From CAJBVG01 sp943372995 (GTDB lineage Bacteria; Bacteroidota; Bacteroidia; Sphingobacteriales; Sphingobacteriaceae): a stretch of 64,000 nt of DNA. The position numbers were made by a program, and so were the translations under genes. Below, piece after piece: positions 44,971 through 58,000 of this stretch. The stretch lies in assembly GCA_943372995.1 (NCBI GenBank), contig CALSAQ010000001.1, positions 682,001 through 746,000 of the forward strand, read 5' to 3'. The notes beneath the pieces were generated by a model. The model did no database searches. It saw nothing but the letters and a program-made list of their open reading frames with translations, and was not told where the DNA came from. How positions within the stretch are numbered: the first letter of the stretch is position 1; the number at the start of each line of letters is the position of its first letter.

Positions 44971-46755
44971 ATGCACCAACAAAAATTGGCTGTGGCAATT
45001 TTCATTGCCATCGTAATTTTTTTTGTCGAAGCCAGTTCTGCTCAACATTTCATAATTCAATCGGTACCTCCGATTGCAAAAAATGATACCGTATTATTAG
45101 GCAAGAATCAAACTATTGAAATAGAAGTACTTAAAAACGACAGCGATCTTGATGGCGATATTAATGCAGCTACTATACAAGTTACTACTGGTCCACAAAT
45201 AGGAATATTCAGTGTTGTTGGCAATAAAATCATCTATACCCCTGCTACCAATCAATGTGGATTAGATAGCATAAAATATCGTTTGGTAGACATCAACGCT
45301 GAAGTGTCTAATATTGCCGTTGTAAACATCGAGATTACCTGTGTAAATATCTCTCCAATTGCAATTAACGACCAATTGGCTTTGAATGAAGATGAAACCG
45401 ATAGTGTAGACTTATTCGATAACGACAAGTTTACAGACGGACCCGGAATTAGTATTTCTATATTAAACAATCCTAAAAATGGTTTAGCCTCCATATCCTC
45501 CCAGAATTTTTTGACTTATACCTCTGTTAAGAATTATTCAGGATTAGATACAGTGTCCTACTTATTTTGCGACAATGATCCCACCTTACCTCTGTGCGAT
45601 ACTGGTTATGTTTTTATCACAGTAAATCCAATCAACGACGCTCCAATTGCAATTAATGATTCTCTACGTATTTACACAGGTCAGTTAAAAACCATTGATT
45701 TAAGCTTAAACGATACTACTGTTGACGGACCGAGTTTAAATTATCAAATACTAGTGAACGCTACCAATATTGTAGCATCTATATCGAGTAATGGAATATG
45801 TAATGTTGAAGCAAACACAAGTTATATTGGAGTTGATTCTTTAAAATACGAATTATGCGATTTGGCAAATCCTTCCCTGTGCGATACTGCATGGCTGTAT
45901 ATTACTACAGAACCTGTATTCAACAAACCTATAGCAAATAATGATACTCTGAGAATAATTAAAAACACTACACTAACATTTAACATCATAAAAAATGATA
46001 TTTTACCAAGTCCATTAGAAGCTGATAGTGTATTCTTTATTAATGAACCGAGCACAGGAAGTTTTATCTATAACGATAGTTCTATTACCTACACTCCCTT
46101 AACTGGATTTACAGGAAATATTAATGTTAATTATTTTATAAAAGATAGTAGAGATTCTATTTCTAACCAAGCAGTAGTCTATATTATTGTTGGAGAACTT
46201 CCTAGTTCAGAAAATATATGTCCTCTCGAAACATTTAGCAACAAAGCATTAGCAATTAATCCTTTTCAAAATATTAATCCTAGCAGTATTGCTATCGACA
46301 AAAGTAGAATCATAGTAAGTGGATATCCTCAACATGGTATTCTTTCAAACTATAACAGCAGTACCGAAAGTATTATTTATAGTCCGAATTTGAATTTCGA
46401 AGGTAATGATAGCCTAAGAATAAGAGTATATGATGTTAATGGATTTGTATCTGAAGAATTCTACATCTGTATTAAGATAATTAATGATATACCAGTAGAA
46501 GTAATTAATACTTTGAGTCCGAATGGTGATGGTATAAACGATTATTTAACATTCGAAAATATCGACAACTACCCTGATAATGAAGTAATCATTTTTGATC
46601 GATACTGGAACGAAGTATTTCATACAAAAGCATATTCGAGCAACAATTATTGGGCGGCTGAGAATATAAATACTGGAACTTATTACTATGTAGTTAAGCT
46701 TCGCTTGAATGATAATGAAAAGATTATTAAAGGATATATAAGTGTAATTAAATGA
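44971..46755 (+). CDS. T9SS type B secreted protein with Ig/cadherin-like repeats
   Basis: A 594-residue exported protein with a signal peptide (ending VEASSAQ). Four beta-sandwich repeats begin with P-I-A-x-N-D at about residues 34, 129, 226 and 320, the pattern of bacterial Ig/cadherin-like stacks, followed by a further beta region. Residues about 513-594 are a gliding-motility-associated (CHU_C, type B) sorting domain: LSPNGDGINDYLTFEN, NEVIIFDRYWNEVF, NTGTYYYVV. It should be exported by the T9SS with the neighbouring PorP/SprF protein. It is the first gene of a four-gene run and overlaps the next by 4 bp (ATGA). Confidence 0.88.
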   Translation: MHQQKLAVAIFIAIVIFFVEASSAQHFIIQSVPPIAKNDTVLLGKNQTIEIEVLKNDSDLDGDINAATIQVTTGPQIGIFSVVGNKIIYTPATNQCGLDSIKYRLVDINAEVSNIAVVNIEITCVNISPIAINDQLALNEDETDSVDLFDNDKFTDGPGISISILNNPKNGLASISSQNFLTYTSVKNYSGLDTVSYLFCDNDPTLPLCDTGYVFITVNPINDAPIAINDSLRIYTGQLKTIDLSLNDTTVDGPSLNYQILVNATNIVASISSNGICNVEANTSYIGVDSLKYELCDLANPSLCDTAWLYITTEPVFNKPIANNDTLRIIKNTTLTFNIIKNDILPSPLEADSVFFINEPSTGSFIYNDSSITYTPLTGFTGNINVNYFIKDSRDSISNQAVVYIIVGELPSSENICPLETFSNKALAINPFQNINPSSIAIDKSRIIVSGYPQHGILSNYNSSTESIIYSPNLNFEGNDSLRIRVYDVNGFVSEEFYICIKIINDIPVEVINTLSPNGDGINDYLTFENIDNYPDNEVIIFDRYWNEVFHTKAYSSNNYWAAENINTGTYYYVVKLRLNDNEKIIKGYISVIK

Positions 46756-47696
46756 AAAGAATAGTTTTCATTCTGTTTGTTTTTTTCGGTTTATCGGTGT
46801 ACGCACAAGATGAGCCGGTATATTCTCATTATATGTTCAATAGCATTAGTTTTAATCCTGCTTATGCTGGTAATAAGGATATGCTACATATTCAAAGTAC
46901 ATACCGAATGCAGTGGTTAGGTATTGATGGTTCTCCAAGGACTATACAAGCTAGTCTAGATGCCCCTATTTACAAATCTATGTCGGCCGGTCTAGAAGTA
47001 TTACAAGATAAGGTAGGTGATTTCAGTACGAATAAAATTTATGGAAGTTACGCCTATCGAATAAATGTAAATTCTGAAAGTAGGATTTCATTTGGAATAG
47101 CAGGTGGTGTAGAAATGCGAAACATCGAGCGAGATGAAAACTCAATTAATGATCCTATATATAATAATATCGTGTTGTATAAAAATATTTTCAACGCAAG
47201 AGCTGGAGTATATTATAGTGCGACTAATTTCTATGTAGGAGTATCAGCAACCTCTTTAATCAGCAATGAAAATTATTTTAATTCTAATAAAATAAATCCA
47301 TACAGAAATTACTTTTTAACAGCTGGATACTTATTAAAGCTAGGAGAAAACACAGTAATATATCCTAGTATTTTATATAAAGACGATTTCAACAAAAACT
47401 CTTTAGTGAACGCTACAACCCTTATAGGATATAAATCCATCATTTGGGCTGGTATAAGTTATCGTTCTGGGTTTAATACTTTCTCCTCTACGAAAAGTGA
47501 TTTCGATAATTCCACATCGAAAGTAATGGGAATACTCGTCGACTTTGAGCTTAACGATAAATTCAGGTTAGGTTATAATTACGATTACAGCTTATCCTAT
47601 TTAAATAATTATGAAAACGGTTCACATGAGTTTAGCATTTCTTACTATCTAAAAAGTAAAAAAAGTAATCGAATGTTAAATCCTAGGTATTTATAA
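46752..47696 (+). CDS. PorP/SprF-family outer-membrane protein
   Basis: A 314-residue outer-membrane beta-barrel with signal peptide (ending LSVYA/Q). The family opening QDEPVYSHYMFNSISFNPAYAGNKD and YRMQWLGIDGSPRTIQASLDAPI is unmistakable. PorP/SprF-type proteins are needed for secretion or surface attachment of type B T9SS cargo, such as SprB with SprF in Flavobacterium johnsoniae. The gene lies between two such cargo genes, with ATGA overlap upstream and TAATG overlap downstream. The partnership with these adhesins is inferred. Confidence 0.93.
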   Translation: MKRIVFILFVFFGLSVYAQDEPVYSHYMFNSISFNPAYAGNKDMLHIQSTYRMQWLGIDGSPRTIQASLDAPIYKSMSAGLEVLQDKVGDFSTNKIYGSYAYRINVNSESRISFGIAGGVEMRNIERDENSINDPIYNNIVLYKNIFNARAGVYYSATNFYVGVSATSLISNENYFNSNKINPYRNYFLTAGYLLKLGENTVIYPSILYKDDFNKNSLVNATTLIGYKSIIWAGISYRSGFNTFSSTKSDFDNSTSKVMGILVDFELNDKFRLGYNYDYSLSYLNNYENGSHEFSISYYLKSKKSNRMLNPRYL

Positions 47697-49000
47697 TGAA
47701 AACGAGTATAACAAAATATTGTCTTGGCATTATCCTACTTATTCTACTGAGTGGAAGCAAAAGCTATGCTCAGCGCGATTTCACTACGGCCAATCAGCAT
47801 TATTATAACTATGAATACGAACTAGCAATTCCTTATTACAAAAAATCATTAGCTGCAGATACCTTGTTGGAAGAGGTGGAGCGACTTGCCGATTGTTATC
47901 GTTTAACCCATAAATATAAAGAAGCATTAAAGCATTACGAGCAAGCGTTGAATATACCCTACTATAGCTCATCGAGTGTTTATTACTATGCGGAAATGCT
48001 ATTCAAATTAGGAAGATACGAAGAAGCGGAATTGCAGTATGAGTTTTACAAAAATTACGAACCAACTAATATTGAATACATCAATACTTGCATCGAATCA
48101 TGTAAATACGCAAGAGTTCAAAAATCATTACCAAAAAAAATCAAGATAGAAAACGTAAAAGAAATAAATACAAAATATAACGAATCGAGTGTTTTTATTG
48201 GAGGAAAAAACATTTATTTCAGCTCAGATCGCAAGTACGGAAGTAATATTAGAATTGATTCATGGACTGGAAACCCTTTTTATAAAATTTACAGTATTGC
48301 TTATCTCAATAAAAACGATAAGATTTCTTTTCAACGTGCAAAACCATTTGATGTAAACATTAATAATGGGTATCATGTATACATGCCGACATTTAATTCA
48401 CAGGAAAATAAATTATACTATACCAGTACCGAATTAGAATCCAACCCACGAAAGAAGTATGGATTAAGTCAGAAAGAGTTTACGAATAGAATGAACATCA
48501 CAAATGCTGAGCTGGTTGGCAAGAGGTGGCAAAAGGGGAATGGAATAAAAGCTTCTGAAGAGTTCAATTACTCTATTCTACACCCTTGTATCAATAAAGC
48601 TGATACTCGATTATATTTCTCTTCAGATATGCCTGGGGGATATGGATCTTTTGACTTATATTACTGCGAGATAGATATTGATGGGAATCTATCTAAACCT
48701 ATTAATATGGGTCCATCAATTAACACTTCGGGTATGGAAGTATACCCAAGTTTTGCGAATGATAGTCTGTTATATTACTCTTCCAATGGAAAAATAGGAT
48801 TTGGTGGGCTTGATATCTTTAAAGCAACAATAGAAAACAATAACATAAAAAACATAGAGAACTTAGGTTTTCCAATAAATAGTTCGTTCGATGATTTTTC
48901 ATTTGTACCGATGTTAGAAAATAGAAAAGGATTTTTCTGTTCTAATAGAGAAGGTGGAAAAGGCAACGACGATATATATATAATTTATGACGCTGAATAG
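47696..49000 (+). CDS. TPR-PD40 protein lacking an OmpA domain
   Basis: A 434-residue exported protein with an ordinary signal peptide (ending SKSYA). Tetratricopeptide helices lie at about 25-140 (YYNYEYELAIPYYKKSL, YKEALKHYEQAL, YEEAELQYEFYKN) and PD40 propeller repeats at 155-430 (NIYFSSDRKYGSN, LYFSSDMPGGYGSFDLYYCE, GKIGFGGLDIFKA, GFFCSNREGGKGNDDIYIIYD). It ends right after the last propeller blade. The other two related proteins in the window continue into a regulatory sandwich and an OmpA domain. So it is not anchored to peptidoglycan itself. Probably translationally coupled to the PorP/SprF gene. Confidence 0.85.
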   Translation: MKTSITKYCLGIILLILLSGSKSYAQRDFTTANQHYYNYEYELAIPYYKKSLAADTLLEEVERLADCYRLTHKYKEALKHYEQALNIPYYSSSSVYYYAEMLFKLGRYEEAELQYEFYKNYEPTNIEYINTCIESCKYARVQKSLPKKIKIENVKEINTKYNESSVFIGGKNIYFSSDRKYGSNIRIDSWTGNPFYKIYSIAYLNKNDKISFQRAKPFDVNINNGYHVYMPTFNSQENKLYYTSTELESNPRKKYGLSQKEFTNRMNITNAELVGKRWQKGNGIKASEEFNYSILHPCINKADTRLYFSSDMPGGYGSFDLYYCEIDIDGNLSKPINMGPSINTSGMEVYPSFANDSLLYYSSNGKIGFGGLDIFKATIENNNIKNIENLGFPINSSFDDFSFVPMLENRKGFFCSNREGGKGNDDIYIIYDAE

Positions 49001-49097
49001 CCCATTAAGCAATTAAATAAACATTATAGAAATATTTTATAACCCTATGAACATAAAAACGTAGAACGACACATTGCCCAGATTAACAACACACCCA

Positions 49098-52000
49098 ATG
49101 CGAAGATTTTACTTTGTACTTATTTTTTTCATATTAATCTTTGCTTATGAAGCAAACGGGCAACGCATTTGCCCTGGTACAGTACCATTTGAGGTTGCCG
49201 ATTTAAGAGCTAACCCTGATAGTGTATGGATTAGTTCAGGAGTTAATCAACGAGCTGGGGCATGTTGTGGAGAAAACAACTGTATTGAAATTGTTTTATA
49301 TTTAAATTCAGGGGCACAGGGAATAAAACTAGACTTCGATCCTAATTTCCCTCAGGCTGTTCCTGGTGGATCATTAACTGTTGAAATTAATTGTACTGAA
49401 TTTGTTTTTAGAACAGGAAGCACCATCAATCCAATTTGTTTAAGTGGTACTGGTCCTTTCAATTTGGTTTATTGTAAACCAGGAAATAATCTAAATCGAT
49501 TTATAATCACCTCCATTAGAAAACCAAGTGTATCTCCCCCAACAGTAGTAAGCGATGGCTGTACAGGAGTAATATCTGCTACAGGTTACGAAGAGAGTAC
49601 AATTACATGGAGATCACTTCCCAATAACCCAATACACGACGCATATTTATCTGCTACTTCTGGAGAAGACACAGTTACTGCTACATATACACCTGGTGCA
49701 CCTCCTTTTGTTGATTATGTAGTATGTGGAACTCCTGATGGAGATTGTGAGGGTTCAATTGTTTGTGATACAGTAAGAGTATCTTTTGTAAATACACTTT
49801 CTGCAGACATACAACCTAAAAACGGAACAATCTGTTTTGGTTCTGTTGGCACTACATTAACAGCAAACGGTGTTGGTGGATTAGCACCATATACCTATTT
49901 ATGGAATACAGGCGCAACTACTCAAAGCATAGTAGCCGCAACAGCTGGAACATATTCAGTAATAATAGATGATGCCACTAGCTGTCCGATTGCTTATGAT
50001 ACAGTAGTAGTAACAGCATTTCCTTCTACTATACAAGTTGGAGCAGGTGCCGATAGAATAGAATGTAATAACTCTAATCCATTTTCAGTACAATTAAACG
50101 GAGCTGTAGTTGCCGCAACAGGTGGAATATGGTCGAGTACTGGCACTGGTACATTTTCTCCAAATGCCACTACTTTAAATGCTTCGTATTTACCAAGTGC
50201 CGCTGAAATTGCAGCCGGAAAAATATTACTTACACTCACCAGTACTGGCAATGGAACATGTCCAGCCGATACTGATCAAGTATACATTAGAATCTCAAAC
50301 GCACCAGTGGTTGATGCAGGAAATACCATCACTGTTTGTGCTAATAATTCTTTAGTTAATTTAAATGGATCTGTTTCGGGTTTAACCACTACAGGAATTT
50401 GGAGTACAAATGGTTCGGGAACATTTTCTCCTAATGCAACTACATTAAATGCAACCTACACTCCTAGTCAGGCCGACAAAAACGCTGGAGTAGTTACACT
50501 AAATTTAACATCTACCAACAATGGTATTTGTGTGCCATCTGTAGATAATGTAACTGTTGTTATAAACTCTGCTCCTTTTCTGAATGCAAATGTAAATCAA
50601 ACGGTTTGTGCTAATGCACCTAATGTAATGTTGAATGCATTAACAGGTGTTGCTCCGATACAAATTTTATGGACTACTACTGGAACTGGTTCTTTCGTTC
50701 CTAATGCAACTACACTAAATGCAACCTATGTTCCAAGTGCTAATGATATTACTAATGGTGCAGTGAATTTAATTGTTACCTCAACAAATAATGGTTTATG
50801 TAATCCTGTTTCAGATACCATGAGTGTAACAATCACACCAGCACCCGTTGTAAACGCTGGTACAAACCTATCAAGATGTATCAATAATATTGGAACCATA
50901 ACACTTAACGGATCAGTTACAGGTGGTGCAACAACTGGTACATGGACTACGCCTAATGGTACTGGCTCATTTAGTCCGAATGCCAACACCTTAAACGCTA
51001 CCTATACTCCTTCATTAAATGATATTACCAATGGCACCGTAACATTTGTATTAACATCAACAGGCAATACTGGTAATAAATGTTTGGCTGTTCGCGATAC
51101 TACGGTGTTAACCTTTACTCCTGCTCCTGTTGTAAATGCTGGCGCAGATCAAACCGATTGTGCTAATAACATTTCATTTGCACTATCAGGATCTGTTACA
51201 GGTTCATCAACAACTGGTACATGGTCGAGTTCAGGAACGGGAACTTTTGTTCCAAACAATACAACACTCAATGCTACTTATGTTCCAAGTAATTTAGATA
51301 TCAGTAATGGACAAGCAATACGAATTATTTTAACCTCAACCGTTAACCCAATGTCGGGATGTATTGCGGTTAGTGATACATTATTTTTAAATTTTAGTCC
51401 AGCCCCTATTGTAAATGCAGGTTCAAACTTTAGTGTTTGTGCGAATAATGCAAATATAAATTTGAGTGGTGCTGTAAGTGCTGGTGCAAGTACAGGTGTA
51501 TGGAGTACCATCAATGGAACAGGAACTTTTAGTCCGAATGCTAATACTTTAAATGCTATATACACACCAAGTGCAACAGATATTTCAAATGGAACGGTGA
51601 GTTTTGTTTTAAGTTCAACAGGCAATACTGGTGGTTTATGTAATGCGATAAACGACACCATAACAGTAACCATAACACCTAGTCCTGTAGTAAATGCTGG
51701 AGCAAACATTAGCAGGTGTAGAAATAATATTGGCACTATTTCATTAACGGGGTCGGTTACAGGTGGGGCAAGTACGGGCACATGGACAACTTCAGGTTCT
51801 GGTGTTTTTGGTAATCAAAATTCATTAACAACAACATATATTCCAAGTGTAGCTGATATTGCATCAGTAACACCAATACAAATTATTCTAACATCAACAG
51901 GAAATACAGGAGGTACATGTTTAGAAGTACGCGACACTCTCCTGCTTAGCTTTACTGCTGCTCCAATTATAAGTGCTGGAAGTAATACCTCTGTATGTGC

Positions 52001-55000
52001 TAATAATATACCACCCGCTGGAATTGCTTTGAATGGAAGCATCACGGGAGGTGCAAGTGCTGGAATATGGACAAGCACTGGTACTGGAACTTTTAGTCCG
52101 AATGCCACTACGCTCAATGCAACATATACACCTAGTGCTGCTGATATAACAGCAGGTTTCGTAAGTTTAAAATTAAAAACAACAAATCAAGCATTATCAG
52201 GATGTGCTGCTGATTCATCTATCATTACATTAACTATAAATCCTGCGCCAGTTGTAAGTGCAGGGTCTAACCAAAGTACATGTGCTAACAATGCAAACAG
52301 TATTTCACTAAATGGAACTGTTAGTGGTGGAGCAAGTGCTGGGGTATGGAGCAGTTCTGGTACTGGAACATTTGTAAATGCAAACAGTTTAAATACTACA
52401 TACAATTTAAGTGCCGCTGATAAATTATTAAACAATATAACTTTCACATTAACATCTACTGGAAATAGTGGTGGTACATGTACTGCCGTTCAGAGTAATA
52501 TAACACTAACCATTACTCCTGCTCCAATTGTAAATGCTGGACCTAACCAAACCGTTTGTAATCCAGTTGTTGCATTAAATGGTAGCGTTACTGCGGGAGC
52601 TACAGCTGGCTCATGGTCTACACCCAATGGAACTGGAACTTTTTCAAATATTAATTCATTAACAAGTACATATACAATAAGCGCAGCAGACAGAACGAAC
52701 GGTTCTGTATTATTAATTTTAAGTAGTAATAACGGACCATTGAGCAATTGTTTAGTGGTGCGAGATACTGTTCAAATATTTATTAATCCATTGCCTCAAG
52801 TAAATGCTGGTCCTAATCAAACTGTTTGTGCAAATAATGCAAGTATAAATTTAACTGGTTTAATTTCTGGAGGTGCAACAACAGGCACATGGACTACAAA
52901 TGGAACGAATGCCATCGCTAGTCCGAACTCACTAAATACTACTTATACCCCTTCGCTCGCAGATATTGGAAATGGAACTATACGATTTATATTAACTTCT
53001 ACAGGAGGATTATGTACTCCTGTTTCGGATACTATGTTTGTAACAATTACACCTGCACCAATTGTAAATGCAGGGGCAAACATCAGTAGATGTTCAAATA
53101 ATTTAGGAACTATTACACTAAACGGTAGTGTAAGTTCAGGGGCAAGTACAGGAATCTGGACAAGCACAGGAACTGGTAATTTTAGTCCGAATAACACCAC
53201 TTTAAATGCAGTATACATTCCAAGTAATGCCGATATCACTTCTGGAAATGTTCAACTGATTTTGAGTTCAACAGGCAATACTGGTGGAAGTTGTTTAATT
53301 GTAAGAGACACTACACAATTATTTATTACTCCATCTCCAGTTGCAACAGCTGGTGGAAACATAAGTGTCTGCGCAAATAATTTAAGTCCGATTAATTTAA
53401 ATGGAAGTATAACTGGCGGAGCATCTGCTGGTGTATGGTCAACATCAGGAAATGGAGTATTTGGAAACCCTAATAATTTAACTACTACCTATACACTTGG
53501 AGCAAATGATATTAGCAATGGTACAGTAATATTAAAATTAAAAACAAATTCTGGTCCATTAAGTAATTGTAAAGAAGATTCATCAACGCTTACCATCACT
53601 ATACTTTCTTCTCCTATTGTGAATGCTGGTATCAACAGAACAATTTGTGCAAACTCTGGAGCGGTGAATTTAAATGGAACTGTTACTGCAGGAGCAAGCA
53701 CAGGAACATGGACTAGCACAGGTACAGGAACTTTTTTACCAAATGCAAATACATTGAATGCAAGTTATGTTCCTAGTATTGCCGATTCCATATCAGGAAA
53801 CATACAACTTATACTTAGCTCAACAGGGAATTCTTCAGGTTTATGTAATATCGTTAGAGATACTTTAAACTTAACCATTTTACCTTCAACAGTTGTAAAT
53901 GCAGGAGCAAATCAACCTGTTTGTAAAATACAACCAACCATTCAATTAAACGGACAGGTAAGCGGCGGAACTACAACTGGAGTGTGGGCAACAAATGGAA
54001 ATGGAATATTTATCCCGAATGCAAACACAAAAAATGCGCAGTATCAAATTAGTCCTACAGACACATTACTTCCAGGTTTAACATTTATTTTGAGTTCCAC
54101 TAATAATGGAATTTGCGGAGGTGATGTCGATACGATGCAAGTTATTTTTAGTGATTCTGATGACCCTAGTTTTACTTACACTTCAGGAACATATTGCTTC
54201 GATGATCCACTTAACAAAGCACCAGTAATACCAATTCTAGCTTCTGGTTCTTCTGGTACTTTTTCTAGTACACCAGCAGGGTTAAACTTAAATACAACCA
54301 CGGGAAGCATAAGAGTAGATTTAAGTGCACTTGGTGTTTATACTGTAAAATTTGTAACCAACGGGCCGTGCCCTGATAGTAGCACTGTAGTAATTAACGT
54401 CACAAATAGTCCGAATGCAAACTTTAGCTATTCGGGTACAGCATGTAAAGGCGATGCAAATTTAAGTCCAATATTCCCAATGGGATCAAGCGCTGGATTG
54501 TTTACTGCTACTCCTAGTGGTTTAGTGTTTGTAAACCAGAATACAGGGGTTATCGATGTGTACAATAGTGCACCAGGTACTTACACCGTAACGAATACCA
54601 TTCCAGCTTCAGGTACTTGTCCTGCTGCACAAGCAAGTACTTCTATTACTATTGAAAGTTGGGTGCAATTATCTACTACCACAAATACAAAAGTAGTATG
54701 TGCAAATAATCCTGTGGTTAATGTTGATGTGAGTTTTAATGGCAGCTCACCTGTTTCATCTGGCACTTGGAAAACCAATGGTGATGGAAATTTTGCCAAT
54801 ACAACTGCATTAATTACAATCTACACACCAGGAAATAATGATATCACTACAGGAAGTATTGCACTTCGTTTTGTAAGTGCCGACCCTCCTAGTGTTTGCG
54901 ACGCAGATTCATTAACTATACAAGTAACTATTACTCCTGCTCCTGTTGTAGATGCTGGAATTTCCGACACCATTTGTGCTACAAATGGATTTATCCCACT

Positions 55001-58000
55001 AAATGGAATTATTACAGGTGGTGCAAGTACTGGTCAATGGACAACTAATGGAACAGGAACGTTTAGTCCGAATAATAATTCATTAAATGCCAATTATATA
55101 TACTCTTTACAAGATCGTACCAATGGATTTGTAAAATTATATCTTACTTCAACAGGAAACTCTAACAATACATGTAATGCTGTAATTGATTCTGTTACAT
55201 ATCACCTTATTTTAGACCCAGTAATTGATGCAGGACCTAATCAGAATGTATGTTTTAATGAAGATACTTTAAATCTGAATGGAAGCATCATAGGAACGGT
55301 AACAACAGGTTTTTGGATTACCAATGGTACAGGTATTTTTATTCCAAACAACACTACTAAAAATGCTCAGTATATTTTATCAAATGCAGATCGTAATTTA
55401 AGTTCATTAACATTTAGTTTAAATTCTAATGTTGCAACTAGCATCTGTGCATTTGTTGCCGATACATTAATAGTGAATATACTTCCTACAAGTACAGCCG
55501 ATGCGGGAAATAATCAAATAGTTTGTGCTAATAATTCAACCGTAGCAATATCAGGAATTGTAAGTGGATTAAGTAATACCGGCTTATGGAAAACCAATGG
55601 CGACGGTACTTTTGGAAGTATAGCAACAAATTTAACGAATACCTATACCCCAGGTCCAAATGATATCATCAATGGAAACGTTCAATTACGATTAGTAGCT
55701 ACTGGAAATGGCTCTTGCCCTTCTGACTCTGATTTTGTACAAATAAATATTACTCCAAGTCCTGTTGTAAATGCAGGAGCAAATCAAATTGTATGCGAAA
55801 ACAATTCTACTGTAAGTTTATCAGGAACTGTTACAGGAGGCGCTAATAAAGGCAGATGGACAACAAATGGTACTGGCGTTTTCCTTCCAAACGATTCTAC
55901 ATTAATAGCTACTTATATTCCGTCTACAAGCGACATCACAAATAACAATATCTTCATTGTATTAAGTTCTACAGGTAATACTAATGGTACATGTTTAACT
56001 GTAAGAGATACGATGTTAATCGACATCAGACCACGACCTATTGTAAATGCAGGTATAGACCAACAACTTTGTAGAAACAATATTATCCCAGTAAACTTAA
56101 CTGGAAATATTTCGGGAAGCATTACCAAAGCTAAATGGAGTACTATTGGAGGAGACGGTACTTTTACACCAAATGACTCTACACTTAATGCTACATATAC
56201 ATTCGGTGTTAATGATATTGCAAATGGATTTGCAACACTTGTTTTAAGAAGTGCCGACCACGGAACAAACTCTTGTATTGCAGTAAGTGATACCATGCAA
56301 ATTATTATCACACCTACACCAATTGTAAATGCGGGTATAAATAACACTATATGTGCCAATACCCCATTAGCTTTAAATGGTTTGGTGAGTGCTGGTGCTA
56401 CAACTGGTATATGGAGTACCTCTAATGGTACTGGAATGTTCCTACCTAACAATACAGATTTAAACGCACAATACATACATAGTTCTGCTGATCTTGCATT
56501 AGGGAACATCGAAATTATTTTAACAAGTACTGGTAATTCATCGAATACATGTATTGCAGTGAGTGATACATTGATATTAAATTTCACACCAGTGCCTATT
56601 GTTGATGCTGGTATTAATCAATTAGTTTGTGCTGATGTAAGTTCTGTTCAATTAACAGGTAGCGTAACCGTTACCACAACCAATGGAATATGGTCGAGCA
56701 TTGGTACTGGAATTTTCATTCCAAGTAATACAGATTTAAATGCTCAATACATACCTTCTATATTAGATACTACAAACGGTACAGTTAGAATCTATTTAAC
56801 TTCTGTAGGAGGTCCTGCCACTTGTTCTAATACCATCGATTCGATGTTAATTACATTTAGTCCGGCCCCAATTATTAATGCAGGAAATAATGAAAGTGTA
56901 TGTGAAAATAATCCTAATATTTTATTGAATGGATTTATCTCTGGAAGTAGTAACACAGGATTATGGAAAAGCAATGGAACAGGTAGTTTTTCACCAAATA
57001 ATACTTCATTAACAACCACCTATATCCCAAGTGCTTTAGATATTTCGAACGGTAGTGTTTTATTTACTCTATTGCCAAGCAATATTGGGACATGTAATTT
57101 AGATAGTGATTTTGTTCAATACCTTATAACACCTGCACCATTAGTTGATGCCGGAACAAACCAAGATGTTTGCGCGAATGAAGTTTCTGTAAACTTAAAT
57201 GGACAAGTAACTTTAGGAGCATCAACAGGCCGTTGGACAACCAATGGAACTGGGGTGTTTTCTCCAAATGATACTAGCTTAAATGCAATTTATCAATTAA
57301 GTGCAAACGACAAAAACAGTGGAAGTATTAAATTATATCTTACTTCAACAGGCAACACTAGTGGGAAATGTATTGCAGTAAGAGATAGTTTAACAATTAA
57401 CATTTTACCTGCTGTACAAATAACTATGGCCGACACACTAAGTGTATGTGCTAATAATTCGGTTGTTACTTTACAGCCAAATATAACAGGGGTTTCGGCA
57501 GGTATATTATGGACAACAAATGGAAGCGGAAATTTTATACCAAACAACACCACACTAAATGCTACTTATGTTCCATCTACAATTGATACCGCAAATGGAG
57601 AAGTAAAATTAACTTTGAGCATCTCTAATTTAGGATTATGTTTAGCTACTGTAGATTCTACTATATTAATTATTACACCATCACCAATAGTGAATGCAGG
57701 AAACAACTTCTCTGTTTGTGCAAATAATGATACTATTGATTTAACAGGGCAAATCAGCTCTGGTGCTAACACAGGAATGTGGACTAGCAATGGTACAGGT
57801 ACCTTTATACCAAATGCAAATGTATTAAACTCAAGATATGTACCGAGCAATGCCGACAGACTACTCGGACAATTACAATTTGTTTTAAATTCTACAGGAA
57901 ATACAAACAACACTTGTTCAACCGTACGAGACACCATACTTGTAAGCTTCACTCCTGCCCCAATAGTAGATGCTGGTTTAGATAGTACACTTTGTGAAAA

